A DNA stretch of 55,606 bases from a virus: positions 1 to 55,606 of the IMG/VR virus record IMGVR_UViG_3300030106_005674; one strand, given 5' to 3'. Below the pieces are notes generated by a model. It was not told the origin of the DNA. It ran no database searches and saw only the letters and a list, made by a program, of their open reading frames with translations. Below, piece after piece: positions 1 through 8,335 of this stretch (position 1 is its first letter; every line of letters starts with the position of its first letter). A program made the translations under genes and the position numbers.

Positions 1-260
1 CTATCGTAGCCCATCAGCTCATTAATGCTGTCGGCAGCAAACCCAGAGGCGTTGCCGATTCGAGGTGCCCAGTTTGCGGCTGAACCGCCTGTCCGAACAA
101 TGTGGAACGCTTCTAGGTGCCAGTACCTCTTTCCAAGGCCTGAAGGCAGCTCAATGGTCGTCTCTTGGGCTGCTGCAATGTCAGTATACGTAATCCGAAC
201 ACGGAAGTAGTTCCGACCGTTCTTAGTTCCCTGAGAAGAATATGTAATAACTTCAGCCAC
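1..260 (-). CDS. Partial phage protein, cut at left edge
   Basis: Only the N-terminal 86 residues are inside the window; the gene runs off the left edge. It begins with GTG, chosen because a strong AGGAGG lies at about 267-272 with good spacing and no ATG is near. The visible part is mixed beta-rich sequence (for example YFRVRITYTDIAAA and an IELPSGLGKRYLEAFHIVR-like stretch) without a recognised domain. It follows the 132-aa gene in the late minus-strand operon, so a virion or fibre-associated role is the best guess from context. The fragment at 55496-55606 may be its C-terminus if the genome is circular. Confidence 0.7.
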   Translation of the reverse strand, partial: MAEVITYSSQGTKNGRNYFRVRITYTDIAAAQETTIELPSGLGKRYWHLEAFHIVRTGGSAANWAPRIGNASGFAADSINELMGYD

Positions 261-270
261 TTAGGGCCTC

Positions 271-669
271 CTAGTATTGGCCTTGAGGGGCGATGAGGGC
301 CATCAGTTCGTTTTCTCTGCTTTTGAGAACCTTTCCAACAGGCTTAGCTGTCTTCGTCTTTTTAGTTCCCCATTTGCCGTTCTTAGTCAGGTACAAAGTG
401 TCTCCAGCTTCACCATCACCGTAAAAAGGAACGACCAAGAAGGGGACAAACTCTGCCCCTTGGCCTTGGTTAGACTTCTGGTGAGCAACAAAAAGTAGGC
501 CTGTACTTTTCTTAGCATACTGAGCATCTGCCGGGGAGACATACACACGGTGGGGAAGAGCTTCCGAGATGTAGACAATAGTGCCTTTTTCTACAGGCTC
601 TGTAGCTACGGCCCGGATGCAGCCCGAAAGGCCTGCTGTCGTATTTTGAAAATGATTCTGACGAGGCAT
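271..669 (-). CDS. Small hypothetical virion-associated protein (132 aa)
   Basis: This 132-aa protein is not one I recognise. It is globular with alternating beta segments, one cysteine near residue 17 and a basic lysine-rich patch (GKWGTKKTKTAKPVGKV) near the C-terminus. It has neither a signal peptide nor a membrane segment. An AAGGA Shine-Dalgarno precedes the ATG, and a sigma70-like promoter lies just upstream at 693-722, so it probably heads a transcription unit with the GTG-started gene to its left. Its position after the giant internal protein and before the fibre region suggests a minor structural or fibre-associated protein. That is context only. Confidence 0.75.
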   Translation of the reverse strand: MPRQNHFQNTTAGLSGCIRAVATEPVEKGTIVYISEALPHRVYVSPADAQYAKKSTGLLFVAHQKSNQGQGAEFVPFLVVPFYGDGEAGDTLYLTKNGKWGTKKTKTAKPVGKVLKSRENELMALIAPQGQY

Positions 670-692
670 ATTAAATCCTTAATTCTTGTCCA

Positions 693-722
693 AAGATACT
701 GTTTTAGGGGGTCTTCTGTCAA
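693..722 (-). promoter_or_regulatory. Sigma70-like promoter before the 132-aa gene
   Basis: On the minus strand TTGACA (722-717) is followed after 18 bases by TATCTT (698-693), immediately after the stop of the 2535-aa gene. It would drive the 132-aa gene and the genes beyond the left edge. The -35 is perfect and the -10 matches 4 of 6. It is inferred from sequence only. Confidence 0.5.
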
Positions 723-724
723 AC

Positions 725-3700
725 CTAGTCGATGGTTCTTTTCTTGATTGGCTTATCGACTTTCTGCTCTTCCTGGAGTTCTTGCAGTGCTGCCTCTCCC
801 GCCCTGACCTTGGCCTGGTTTCTCCACATAATTGTAGTTTCAGGAGAGAATGAGTAACGGCTTTGGCCCATAAATGTTCCAAACCCGAATTTTGCTGCTT
901 GAAATATAAGTTTCTGCTTCTCTTCAGCAGACTCATACTCCAGCCTTGACAGCTTTTGGGCGTAAGGGTTTTCTGCGTAAAGGTTGAAGAAATTTGCCAA
1001 CTCACCACCGAACAGAGGCATAAGCTCAAGGGCTGCTACTCGGTTTCTATCTCCAACATAGATTTCTCGATCATTAACAGTAGTGCCCTTACCTGTGATG
1101 TAGGCTCCCAAACCCGCTCCAATGAGTCCGCCTACACCCGCTTTTTTGAGGCTCGCATTTTTTCCGCCCAAAGAGCCAGTCATCATAGCTCCGGTGGCCC
1201 CCATTGCAGCGATCATGTAAGGCTGGGCGCTTTTGTCCATAAACGCTCTCTGGTAACCATTAAGCCTAATCTGGTCGCCACGCTTGTAGCTGCCAGTCTC
1301 CACACCCCGTTGAGTGAGAAAAGCCTCGAACGGGGCGGACACAGTCGGAGTTAGTAGATCCAAGGTAGTCCGGGTGAAATACTTAGACTGTAGTTCTGGT
1401 CCTGCGGCGAGATTGGGGCTGATTCCCATCTCATTGAGCATCGATAGGCCGGCGCCCGCAAGGCCCATCATCAAAGAAGAACCAATCTCAAGAGTATCGA
1501 TTGTCGTATCTGGAGGCATGATGCCGAAAGTGTGAGTTACTTCTTGGCCGCGTGTTCTCCAGTAGTGGTCAATTGTCGCAGTATCTGCTGGGCTAATGTA
1601 GCTTAGGAATTTGTTTTGGGCCCAGGAGGGTCTGTAGTACTTGGCTGCGTGATCATACACCTCCTGTTCTGTCATGTGCTCATGCGCCAGCTCAGGGTCA
1701 GTCAAGTGAGGAATAGACTCTAGGGCAGCATACTTTTGCCGCAATCGAGAGGGGGCGCTCTCTCCCATCATCGATCTGCGGAAAGCTTCCTGCGGAGGAA
1801 GAGTTATCGGCTCCATGAACCTCCGAGCAGTTTGCCCGAAGCCTAGCCTCCAGAATCGGTAGAACGGAGAGAGCTTACCGATGGTCAGCGTCTCCCATCG
1901 AGTCATTGCGTGCTTCCAGTCGTACAGCGCGTTCTTTACGAGTCGACCTGCGTCTTGTGGCTTGTACCCTCTACGGAGCATCTCCATGAACAAGTTTCCG
2001 CGTTGACGCTGCTGAACGTGCATCGCTAACCAGGAGATGTTGTATCTCTGGTCATCAAGAGCAGATGCCGCTTTTCCGAGCCACGGAGTCTTTGTCCAAC
2101 TGTCAGGAACATATCGGTCAAAGGTGCTGAGAAGCTCCTCATGAACCATCGTATCCAAGACGCCCTCTTCTTGTAGCATCTTGCGGACTTCGCTGTACTT
2201 GTACTCTGCACCGTATCGAGTACGCAACACGCCCTCTTCGCCCCGCCAAATCTTGTTGGCGTGAGGGTTCATAAATGCGTTCCAAGTACTACCAAGCGTG
2301 TTTTCCGCCCCGTACTTCTTGGTCATCTCCGCTTGGAATCGTCGGAGGTACTTCGCCCCTGGAACGACGTTGCCCAGCATGTTGTAAGTTTCTCTCCCAA
2401 CAAGCTGGGCACTAATACCCGCCGCTGTGCCGAAGCCCTGCTCAAACCAGATCTGGCCCCAGTCTCCAATAAAGTTGTTCCAGAAGTACTTAGGGCGGGG
2501 AACAAATAGGCCAGTAACTACTGAGGTCTTCCACAGACGGTTGTAGTCAAAGTCTGGAAGAGTTCGCAGCAGTTCAAGCGGTGTGTCCGACCTTCTCAGT
2601 GTCTTTTCGAGATCCTTCGTGACCGAAGGCATGGCGTCATCGATGGTCTGGGCCAACGTTTGTGGCATGAAGAATGTGCGGCCCTCTTTGTCCAGACCAG
2701 TAGCAACTAGTTCTTTAGTGGCTTTCTGCCCCTGAACTGAGAGAATCCCCATACCCGTTGCACGTTGGATGTAGTTCTGAGTAAATGGGAGGCCCATCTT
2801 GTTCATTGTGGCGAGCATCGCATCAAAGTCTTCAACTTTATGGAGGTTGCCCGCAAAGAAATTGGCTGTGTCTTTGACGCCCTTCGGATCTACGTACCCA
2901 GTCATTCGAGCCATCATAAGGTTGGCTCGGTGTTGAATGGCTGCATGGCTCATCGCATAAGCGAGGTGCTGCGTAGACTTTACTTGGAGAGGTTTTCCCC
3001 CAAACACCTTGAAGTTCATATCTTCAATTCGTTTGATGAACTCAGAGAAACTGAGGCTGTCCTCAAGAATATCGTATGCCTGGTTATAGGCTCTGGCAGC
3101 TTGAGTTAAGTTCGCTCCACCGAAGCCCCACTCAGGGATGAAAGACCTTGAGACGGCCCGTAGGGGGAGGCCAGCAACAGTGCCATAGCCCTCTAGGTCT
3201 GACTTAAAGTTCAACTCCATGAAGTCAGAAACTGCTTTGTCCGCCTGCTTTTCAAGTTCTTTTGTTAGAGCTTTTCCGGAAGCAACTTGTTCATCGAGCC
3301 ACTTCTGTCGGTAGTCGTCTGCGCGTTTACCAAGCTGCCTCAAGCCCATTCCTCTCGGGTCATTGAGCATCTGCCACTTAGATTGCGTAAAGAGGTTTTC
3401 GGAACCTTCGTTAAAGAAGGTTGTTCGAGCCCGCATTACTGGCATCCCAGTGGTCGTTGTGAAGTACTCAGTGTATGAATCGATGAGCTTTTGAGCCTTT
3501 CGGGCTTCTGACCATCCCTGCTTTTTTGCTTCTTTCTCGATGTGCCGAGCAAGAGCTTCAAGCTCATCTCTGACATGCCCTGTTGCATGCTCTGCATACT
3601 TAGCAACATCGATAAGGTCGTCAGACATCAGACCAGTCCGCGAACGGACGGGGTCAAATGAGGGTCCAATCTTTTTTGAGAATGTAGCTAAGGTAGACCC

Positions 3701-6700
3701 AAAAGACATGTCAGGGTCTTTTCGAGCAGTCTCTAGAGCTTCTACTACGCCAATAGAATGTGCGTGCTCGTGAGTGTCTCTCCAAGTCTTACGGAGCAGC
3801 TTGGCCATTTCATATAAGGCCCGTGTTTGATTTCCGTCCAGAGCAGCATCGATTCCCTTGAGAGCAGCTTCATTTAACTGGTTCAAGACTTTCGCTACTT
3901 GTCCTCCGCCTTCAAGCGCCTTCTCTACAACTTCTCTGCCCACCTCGTTGTTGAGTATCGACATGAACATTGAGGCGTCGATTATGCGCTTTCCACCGAC
4001 CTGCTTATCGATTTGCTTTGTGGCTACTTCAAGGGCGTCGTCAACCGCTTCCTCAAGGTGGGCCATACTAGAAATGGACCTGTTGCCTTCCCGAATCTGC
4101 TGCGCTCTTTTCCTGAGAACTCCATTAAGGACGTTCGCTCTCTGCCCAGCCACGCTTGCCTGAAACTCTTTAGCGGTTGCCCTCTTAATCGCCAGCGCCT
4201 CTCTTGCAGCACTGACGCGAGCGGCTCCCGGACCTCGGAGGTCTTTTGCCTGGTTGTTGATTTCAGACTTGAGCTTTTTCCTCGCTGAGGTCGCTGCCTT
4301 CTCTAGCTTCAGAGCACGATTTTCTAGGAAGTCGGCTTCCTCTTGGAGGAGCTTAGTTTCTCCCTCTCGTGAGACTCCTCGTACTCCACGGGCTTCTCTA
4401 ACTCCTCGAGAGATTTTATTGGTCTCCAACATCTCTAGGAAGGGGTCATCCCAGGTCCGGTAAGCATCATCGAGAGAAGAGCGAAGAACGCGCATCTCTG
4501 CGACTGCTTTACTCATTTCAGTGTGGAGCTTCTGGTACTCTTTCTGCTTAGCAGCAATCGGCTTACCGGCTTCTTCAAGCTCTGCAGCCAAACGGTTGAA
4601 CCGCTCTCGCGCTTTGTTCCTGAGTTTGCGTAGCCTCTTCCGCTTGTTCTTTGCTTCCTTGAGAGACACTGGAGGCAGGTCAGAACCTGGAAGACGATCC
4701 TTGAGAAGCGGCTGGTCGAACCTCTGTTCTGCACGCCTAAGCGTTGCTTCAGCAGCCTCAGTCTTGCTTTTTAGTTGTGACCAAGATTTGAACGCTTCAG
4801 TACCAGAGATGTCGGCATCGTTTACCTTCTGGATAAGCTCTTCGACTTCCTGCTTACGCTGAGCATGGAGAGAATGGAGAGCTTGGAGGTCCTTAAACTC
4901 ATCCATTTCTCCTGCTTTCAGGAGTTCAAACTCTCTTCGAGCTTCTAGAGCACGAAGCTCGGCTGCAGCCAACTCGGCTCGCAGAGCCTCAACTTTCTTT
5001 TCTGCGGCTTTCCCCGCAGGGCCTACTACTGTAGAACCAGTGACGATACTGGTTCCGTCTTCAATTATTTCTGTTGGAATGGTTATGGGGTTTCGAACAT
5101 TTACCGCTGTCGCTCCACGTAAAGCAGAGTTCGGTAGAATTTTTCCTTCATCCAAAGCGACATCAAGAACATCGTCAATATATGTATCGCTACGAAGCTC
5201 AGCACGACCTGGAAGCTCATCGAATTTGACCTCCGCATCAAGGGCACCAGATGAATCACGCGGCTGTTGGCGCAAAGAGCGTTCCCTGTACTTGACGCCC
5301 TCTAGGTACTCTTCTTCTACTGGTTTTCCGCCCTTCATCCGGACTCGGGTAGAGTAGATGGGCTCTGCAATGTGGAACGTCTCTGGGTGATAAGCATCAC
5401 TGAGAATCGTGTTTGATCGTAACGCTACAATCTCGTCTGCACTGTTTACTTCCATCCAGCCGTATCGAGTTTTTATGTACATCTGGTCATCGAGACGGTA
5501 CACATCGCCAATGGCTGTATTGCGCTCAATTCTAGCGATGTTCTCAGCTTCCAGTTGCTCCAACCTCTTGAGGGCAAGCTCGGATGTCTCAAGGGGGTCT
5601 ACCTCGATACCGCGAATCTTAGCCTCACGCTGGATTGAGGCTGATTCCATATCCAACCATCGGTCTCGATAGACGCGGTTGGTGAGACGGCCACCCGGAA
5701 GAACAGCAGGACTCGCGTGCATCCCGGCTGCTTCTCCGAGAATCCAAGCCTCTCGGGCTGTCTTCTCTGCGGCCCGTTCTGCACCATTGACTACCGTACC
5801 TACCGCACGGTTTGTGCCCATAGTGACCAGGACTTCCTTCTCGATTGACTCTCCGAGAACACGGTCCTTTCTTTTGATGTCTTGAATCTTAGATTCTGGA
5901 ATGGCGTCAGACTCAGCCAGCTTGTCCAGCATCTTAGGTTCTTGCTTTCTGGATGCGATGAACCGTCGAGTAGAACGGTAGCCGCCTGCCATAGAGGTAA
6001 CGACTGGACTAATGAAATCGGAGCCGGTTCCGGGCGTAACCAAAGAGCTTATGCCCACGAGGATTGCCGCCCTACGAAGAGCTTTCTCTTCGTCTTTTGT
6101 GGCTCCCATCGACTTTGCATACCGAGATGCAAGGCTGTCGTAGGTAAGAGGTAGGAGTTGTCCTCGCCTCAAGTTGTGTAGATACCTTTCGGTAATCTCA
6201 TCGTCTCCAAGACCACGCTTAATCTCGTTGATGTCTGCTACAGACTGCCCAAGAAGGCGGAAAGTCTTAACGGCTGACTCTACTTGCTCTGCACCAACTT
6301 CAGGGAAGACTGATCCAGGACTAGTCAGCATAGTCAATAGGCCAAAACCTGCTCCCTTTTCGCCACCTGCAGACTTAGAGACCTCAGCTAGAGTCTGACT
6401 TCCAGTAGCTTCGAGGATATCGTTCTCTGTGAGGTATCGCATCGATACCCTTTTCTCTTTGTCCTCAGAGACATCTTCCCCGGCTTGAGGAGCATCGATA
6501 CCGCCCCTCCCTGGTACACGCTCTCCTTCTGTGTCAGTGTACCCAAAGACAAGCTCTTCTTTTGTCTTGAGTGCAGCCGCCAACCAGTTTGACGGATCCA
6601 TCCCTATAAGAAGATCCATTGCCCTATGAGAAGTAAAGTCTGCGTGTGTATCACTGAGGTGGACGGAGTACCTCGGAGCACCAAACGCAGAGTAGGCTGG

Positions 6701-8332
6701 GATTGCCAAATCGTAGAGACTCAGAACAGGATTAGCTCTGATTGACGATAGCGCGAGCTTGTCCATGTTTTCTTGGCCTATGTCGAAACCAAGAACTTTT
6801 CCGGACTTAAATTCTTCTACTAGCCTGTTCTGTTTCTCAACAGCACGGTCGATGTCTGGGTGGTAGAAGGTGACACCGCTGCCCGCTTTTGTGATGTAGT
6901 TCTCAAAGATGTCGTAGCGTCGGTTTACTTCCATCTCGACTTCGTTTTCCGAAGCATCAGTAAACTGCGGGTCGGCAAGAACCTGTGCCCTGAAGTGGTG
7001 TCTGTGTGCTTGTTCGACTTTCTGGAGGTCGACATACAGGTTTGCATCAACGTATTCGAGAATGTTGAGATCCCTGACAGCAACAGGAAAACCGCGCGCC
7101 CGCCCTGTAACGAGGTCTCTGCCGAAAGCAGCATCCTTTACTGCTTGTCTGTTCCTCTCGTTTAGCCACTTATCGAATGAGAGCTTGAACTGGTTGACCT
7201 GCGCTACAGCCTTCTTTTCTTGTTCTCGGCGCTCCTCAAACTCTTGGTCAATGCCCAAGATTTGTTGGCGCTCTTGTCGAGATACTTTTTTCTCCCAGGC
7301 CTCGTCTGGAATCTTAGCGGCTCGCTTCTTCCACTCCTCTTCCCACATCCGATAATCCCAGGTTCCATCGAGCTTATCGGTAGCGTAGTCAACTGGCCCT
7401 GCCCTAAAAGTAATCGGAGAAGCTGTTGCTCGCCGCTCTCGCTCCTTTCGTTCTGCAGATGGGTCGTAAGGAACCTTGGGTGGAAGCAAGATGTCGCGAC
7501 TTAGGTAGAAGGGCGCAGAGTTACCGTCGTCAACGGCCTCCTTTTCTTGGCGCTCATACCACTCCTGCTCAAGAGATATTCTGTTAATCTCTTCCGGAGT
7601 CAGGTCGTATGGACCTGTAGTTTCTGCCCGGAGTTTGCGGGTAACTTCTTTCGGGGAGTTTTCTTTGAGCCACTTCCTGTCTTCGTCAGACAGAGAGCTA
7701 AACCCAGTCTCGTGTGCCTTCTTATATATCTCAGAGCTTCTCTGGGACTCATTCCACCAGTCCCTCAAAGCTGCATAGGTCAGACCACCAACCGCACCGA
7801 CAGCCACGCCTTTTGGCCCAGCGACTGCACCTACTGAAGCTGCTGCCGTCGCTTCTGGACCAAGCGCATCAGCCACATCAGCAATGCCAATGTCGAGGGG
7901 CATGTCTGGACCCTCAACCTCGTCACCATAAAAAACGCGCTGAGAAAATTCTTCTTTGAGTCGGCGTACTGGAGATTCGGTCCAGGAGTACTGTTCACGC
8001 TGCCTTTTCAGGTGTGCTTTACGACCAGCTTCTGTTGCCCGTGCCCTGTTTATGAAGTGGCTAGTGGGGTGGCGTTCAAAGTCTGCACCATCAGATAACT
8101 CAAAAAGCTCTTTCTCTTTCGACTTGTCCTGGTCTACTGAGGACAGGTCTCCAAATCCAGGGTCGTCTGGCTTTGTTTGAATCTCCGCAATGGTTTGCCT
8201 ATACGGGTTTTCCTTAGGCTCATCTTTCGGAAGCGGAGGTGTGCTGGGGAGGGCAGTGGGAGAAGGCGCTGCGGAGCCTTTTTCTAGGATTTCTCCAATG
8301 CTCTGCCTGAATGGATTCTTTGGTGCTGACAC
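725..8332 (-). CDS. Giant 2535-aa internal virion / ejection-type protein
   Basis: This single ORF fills 14 percent of the window. I see no catalytic signature. The N-terminus carries two copies of a short motif, NPFRQSIGEIL (about residues 6-16) and NPYRQTIAEIQ (about 42-52). A Gly/Ala-rich stretch lies near 155-185. A long charged coiled-coil region spans roughly 1100-1400. Near the C-terminus there are Gly/Ala-rich hydrophobic stretches (about 2370-2415, including GVGGLIGAGLGAYITG) that could insert into a membrane. Such very long proteins next to a second large internal protein are typical of podovirus ejection proteins that form a conduit through the cell envelope. It sits four bases after the 734-aa gene in the late operon. 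The role is inferred from size, layout and position. Confidence 0.8.
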   Translation of the reverse strand: MSAPKNPFRQSIGEILEKGSAAPSPTALPSTPPLPKDEPKENPYRQTIAEIQTKPDDPGFGDLSSVDQDKSKEKELFELSDGADFERHPTSHFINRARATEAGRKAHLKRQREQYSWTESPVRRLKEEFSQRVFYGDEVEGPDMPLDIGIADVADALGPEATAAASVGAVAGPKGVAVGAVGGLTYAALRDWWNESQRSSEIYKKAHETGFSSLSDEDRKWLKENSPKEVTRKLRAETTGPYDLTPEEINRISLEQEWYERQEKEAVDDGNSAPFYLSRDILLPPKVPYDPSAERKERERRATASPITFRAGPVDYATDKLDGTWDYRMWEEEWKKRAAKIPDEAWEKKVSRQERQQILGIDQEFEERREQEKKAVAQVNQFKLSFDKWLNERNRQAVKDAAFGRDLVTGRARGFPVAVRDLNILEYVDANLYVDLQKVEQAHRHHFRAQVLADPQFTDASENEVEMEVNRRYDIFENYITKAGSGVTFYHPDIDRAVEKQNRLVEEFKSGKVLGFDIGQENMDKLALSSIRANPVLSLYDLAIPAYSAFGAPRYSVHLSDTHADFTSHRAMDLLIGMDPSNWLAAALKTKEELVFGYTDTEGERVPGRGGIDAPQAGEDVSEDKEKRVSMRYLTENDILEATGSQTLAEVSKSAGGEKGAGFGLLTMLTSPGSVFPEVGAEQVESAVKTFRLLGQSVADINEIKRGLGDDEITERYLHNLRRGQLLPLTYDSLASRYAKSMGATKDEEKALRRAAILVGISSLVTPGTGSDFISPVVTSMAGGYRSTRRFIASRKQEPKMLDKLAESDAIPESKIQDIKRKDRVLGESIEKEVLVTMGTNRAVGTVVNGAERAAEKTAREAWILGEAAGMHASPAVLPGGRLTNRVYRDRWLDMESASIQREAKIRGIEVDPLETSELALKRLEQLEAENIARIERNTAIGDVYRLDDQMYIKTRYGWMEVNSADEIVALRSNTILSDAYHPETFHIAEPIYSTRVRMKGGKPVEEEYLEGVKYRERSLRQQPRDSSGALDAEVKFDELPGRAELRSDTYIDDVLDVALDEGKILPNSALRGATAVNVRNPITIPTEIIEDGTSIVTGSTVVGPAGKAAEKKVEALRAELAAAELRALEARREFELLKAGEMDEFKDLQALHSLHAQRKQEVEELIQKVNDADISGTEAFKSWSQLKSKTEAAEATLRRAEQRFDQPLLKDRLPGSDLPPVSLKEAKNKRKRLRKLRNKARERFNRLAAELEEAGKPIAAKQKEYQKLHTEMSKAVAEMRVLRSSLDDAYRTWDDPFLEMLETNKISRGVREARGVRGVSREGETKLLQEEADFLENRALKLEKAATSARKKLKSEINNQAKDLRGPGAARVSAAREALAIKRATAKEFQASVAGQRANVLNGVLRKRAQQIREGNRSISSMAHLEEAVDDALEVATKQIDKQVGGKRIIDASMFMSILNNEVGREVVEKALEGGGQVAKVLNQLNEAALKGIDAALDGNQTRALYEMAKLLRKTWRDTHEHAHSIGVVEALETARKDPDMSFGSTLATFSKKIGPSFDPVRSRTGLMSDDLIDVAKYAEHATGHVRDELEALARHIEKEAKKQGWSEARKAQKLIDSYTEYFTTTTGMPVMRARTTFFNEGSENLFTQSKWQMLNDPRGMGLRQLGKRADDYRQKWLDEQVASGKALTKELEKQADKAVSDFMELNFKSDLEGYGTVAGLPLRAVSRSFIPEWGFGGANLTQAARAYNQAYDILEDSLSFSEFIKRIEDMNFKVFGGKPLQVKSTQHLAYAMSHAAIQHRANLMMARMTGYVDPKGVKDTANFFAGNLHKVEDFDAMLATMNKMGLPFTQNYIQRATGMGILSVQGQKATKELVATGLDKEGRTFFMPQTLAQTIDDAMPSVTKDLEKTLRRSDTPLELLRTLPDFDYNRLWKTSVVTGLFVPRPKYFWNNFIGDWGQIWFEQGFGTAAGISAQLVGRETYNMLGNVVPGAKYLRRFQAEMTKKYGAENTLGSTWNAFMNPHANKIWRGEEGVLRTRYGAEYKYSEVRKMLQEEGVLDTMVHEELLSTFDRYVPDSWTKTPWLGKAASALDDQRYNISWLAMHVQQRQRGNLFMEMLRRGYKPQDAGRLVKNALYDWKHAMTRWETLTIGKLSPFYRFWRLGFGQTARRFMEPITLPPQEAFRRSMMGESAPSRLRQKYAALESIPHLTDPELAHEHMTEQEVYDHAAKYYRPSWAQNKFLSYISPADTATIDHYWRTRGQEVTHTFGIMPPDTTIDTLEIGSSLMMGLAGAGLSMLNEMGISPNLAAGPELQSKYFTRTTLDLLTPTVSAPFEAFLTQRGVETGSYKRGDQIRLNGYQRAFMDKSAQPYMIAAMGATGAMMTGSLGGKNASLKKAGVGGLIGAGLGAYITGKGTTVNDREIYVGDRNRVAALELMPLFGGELANFFNLYAENPYAQKLSRLEYESAEEKQKLIFQAAKFGFGTFMGQSRYSFSPETTIMWRNQAKVRAGEAALQELQEEQKVDKPIKKRTID

Positions 8333-8335
8333 TTT

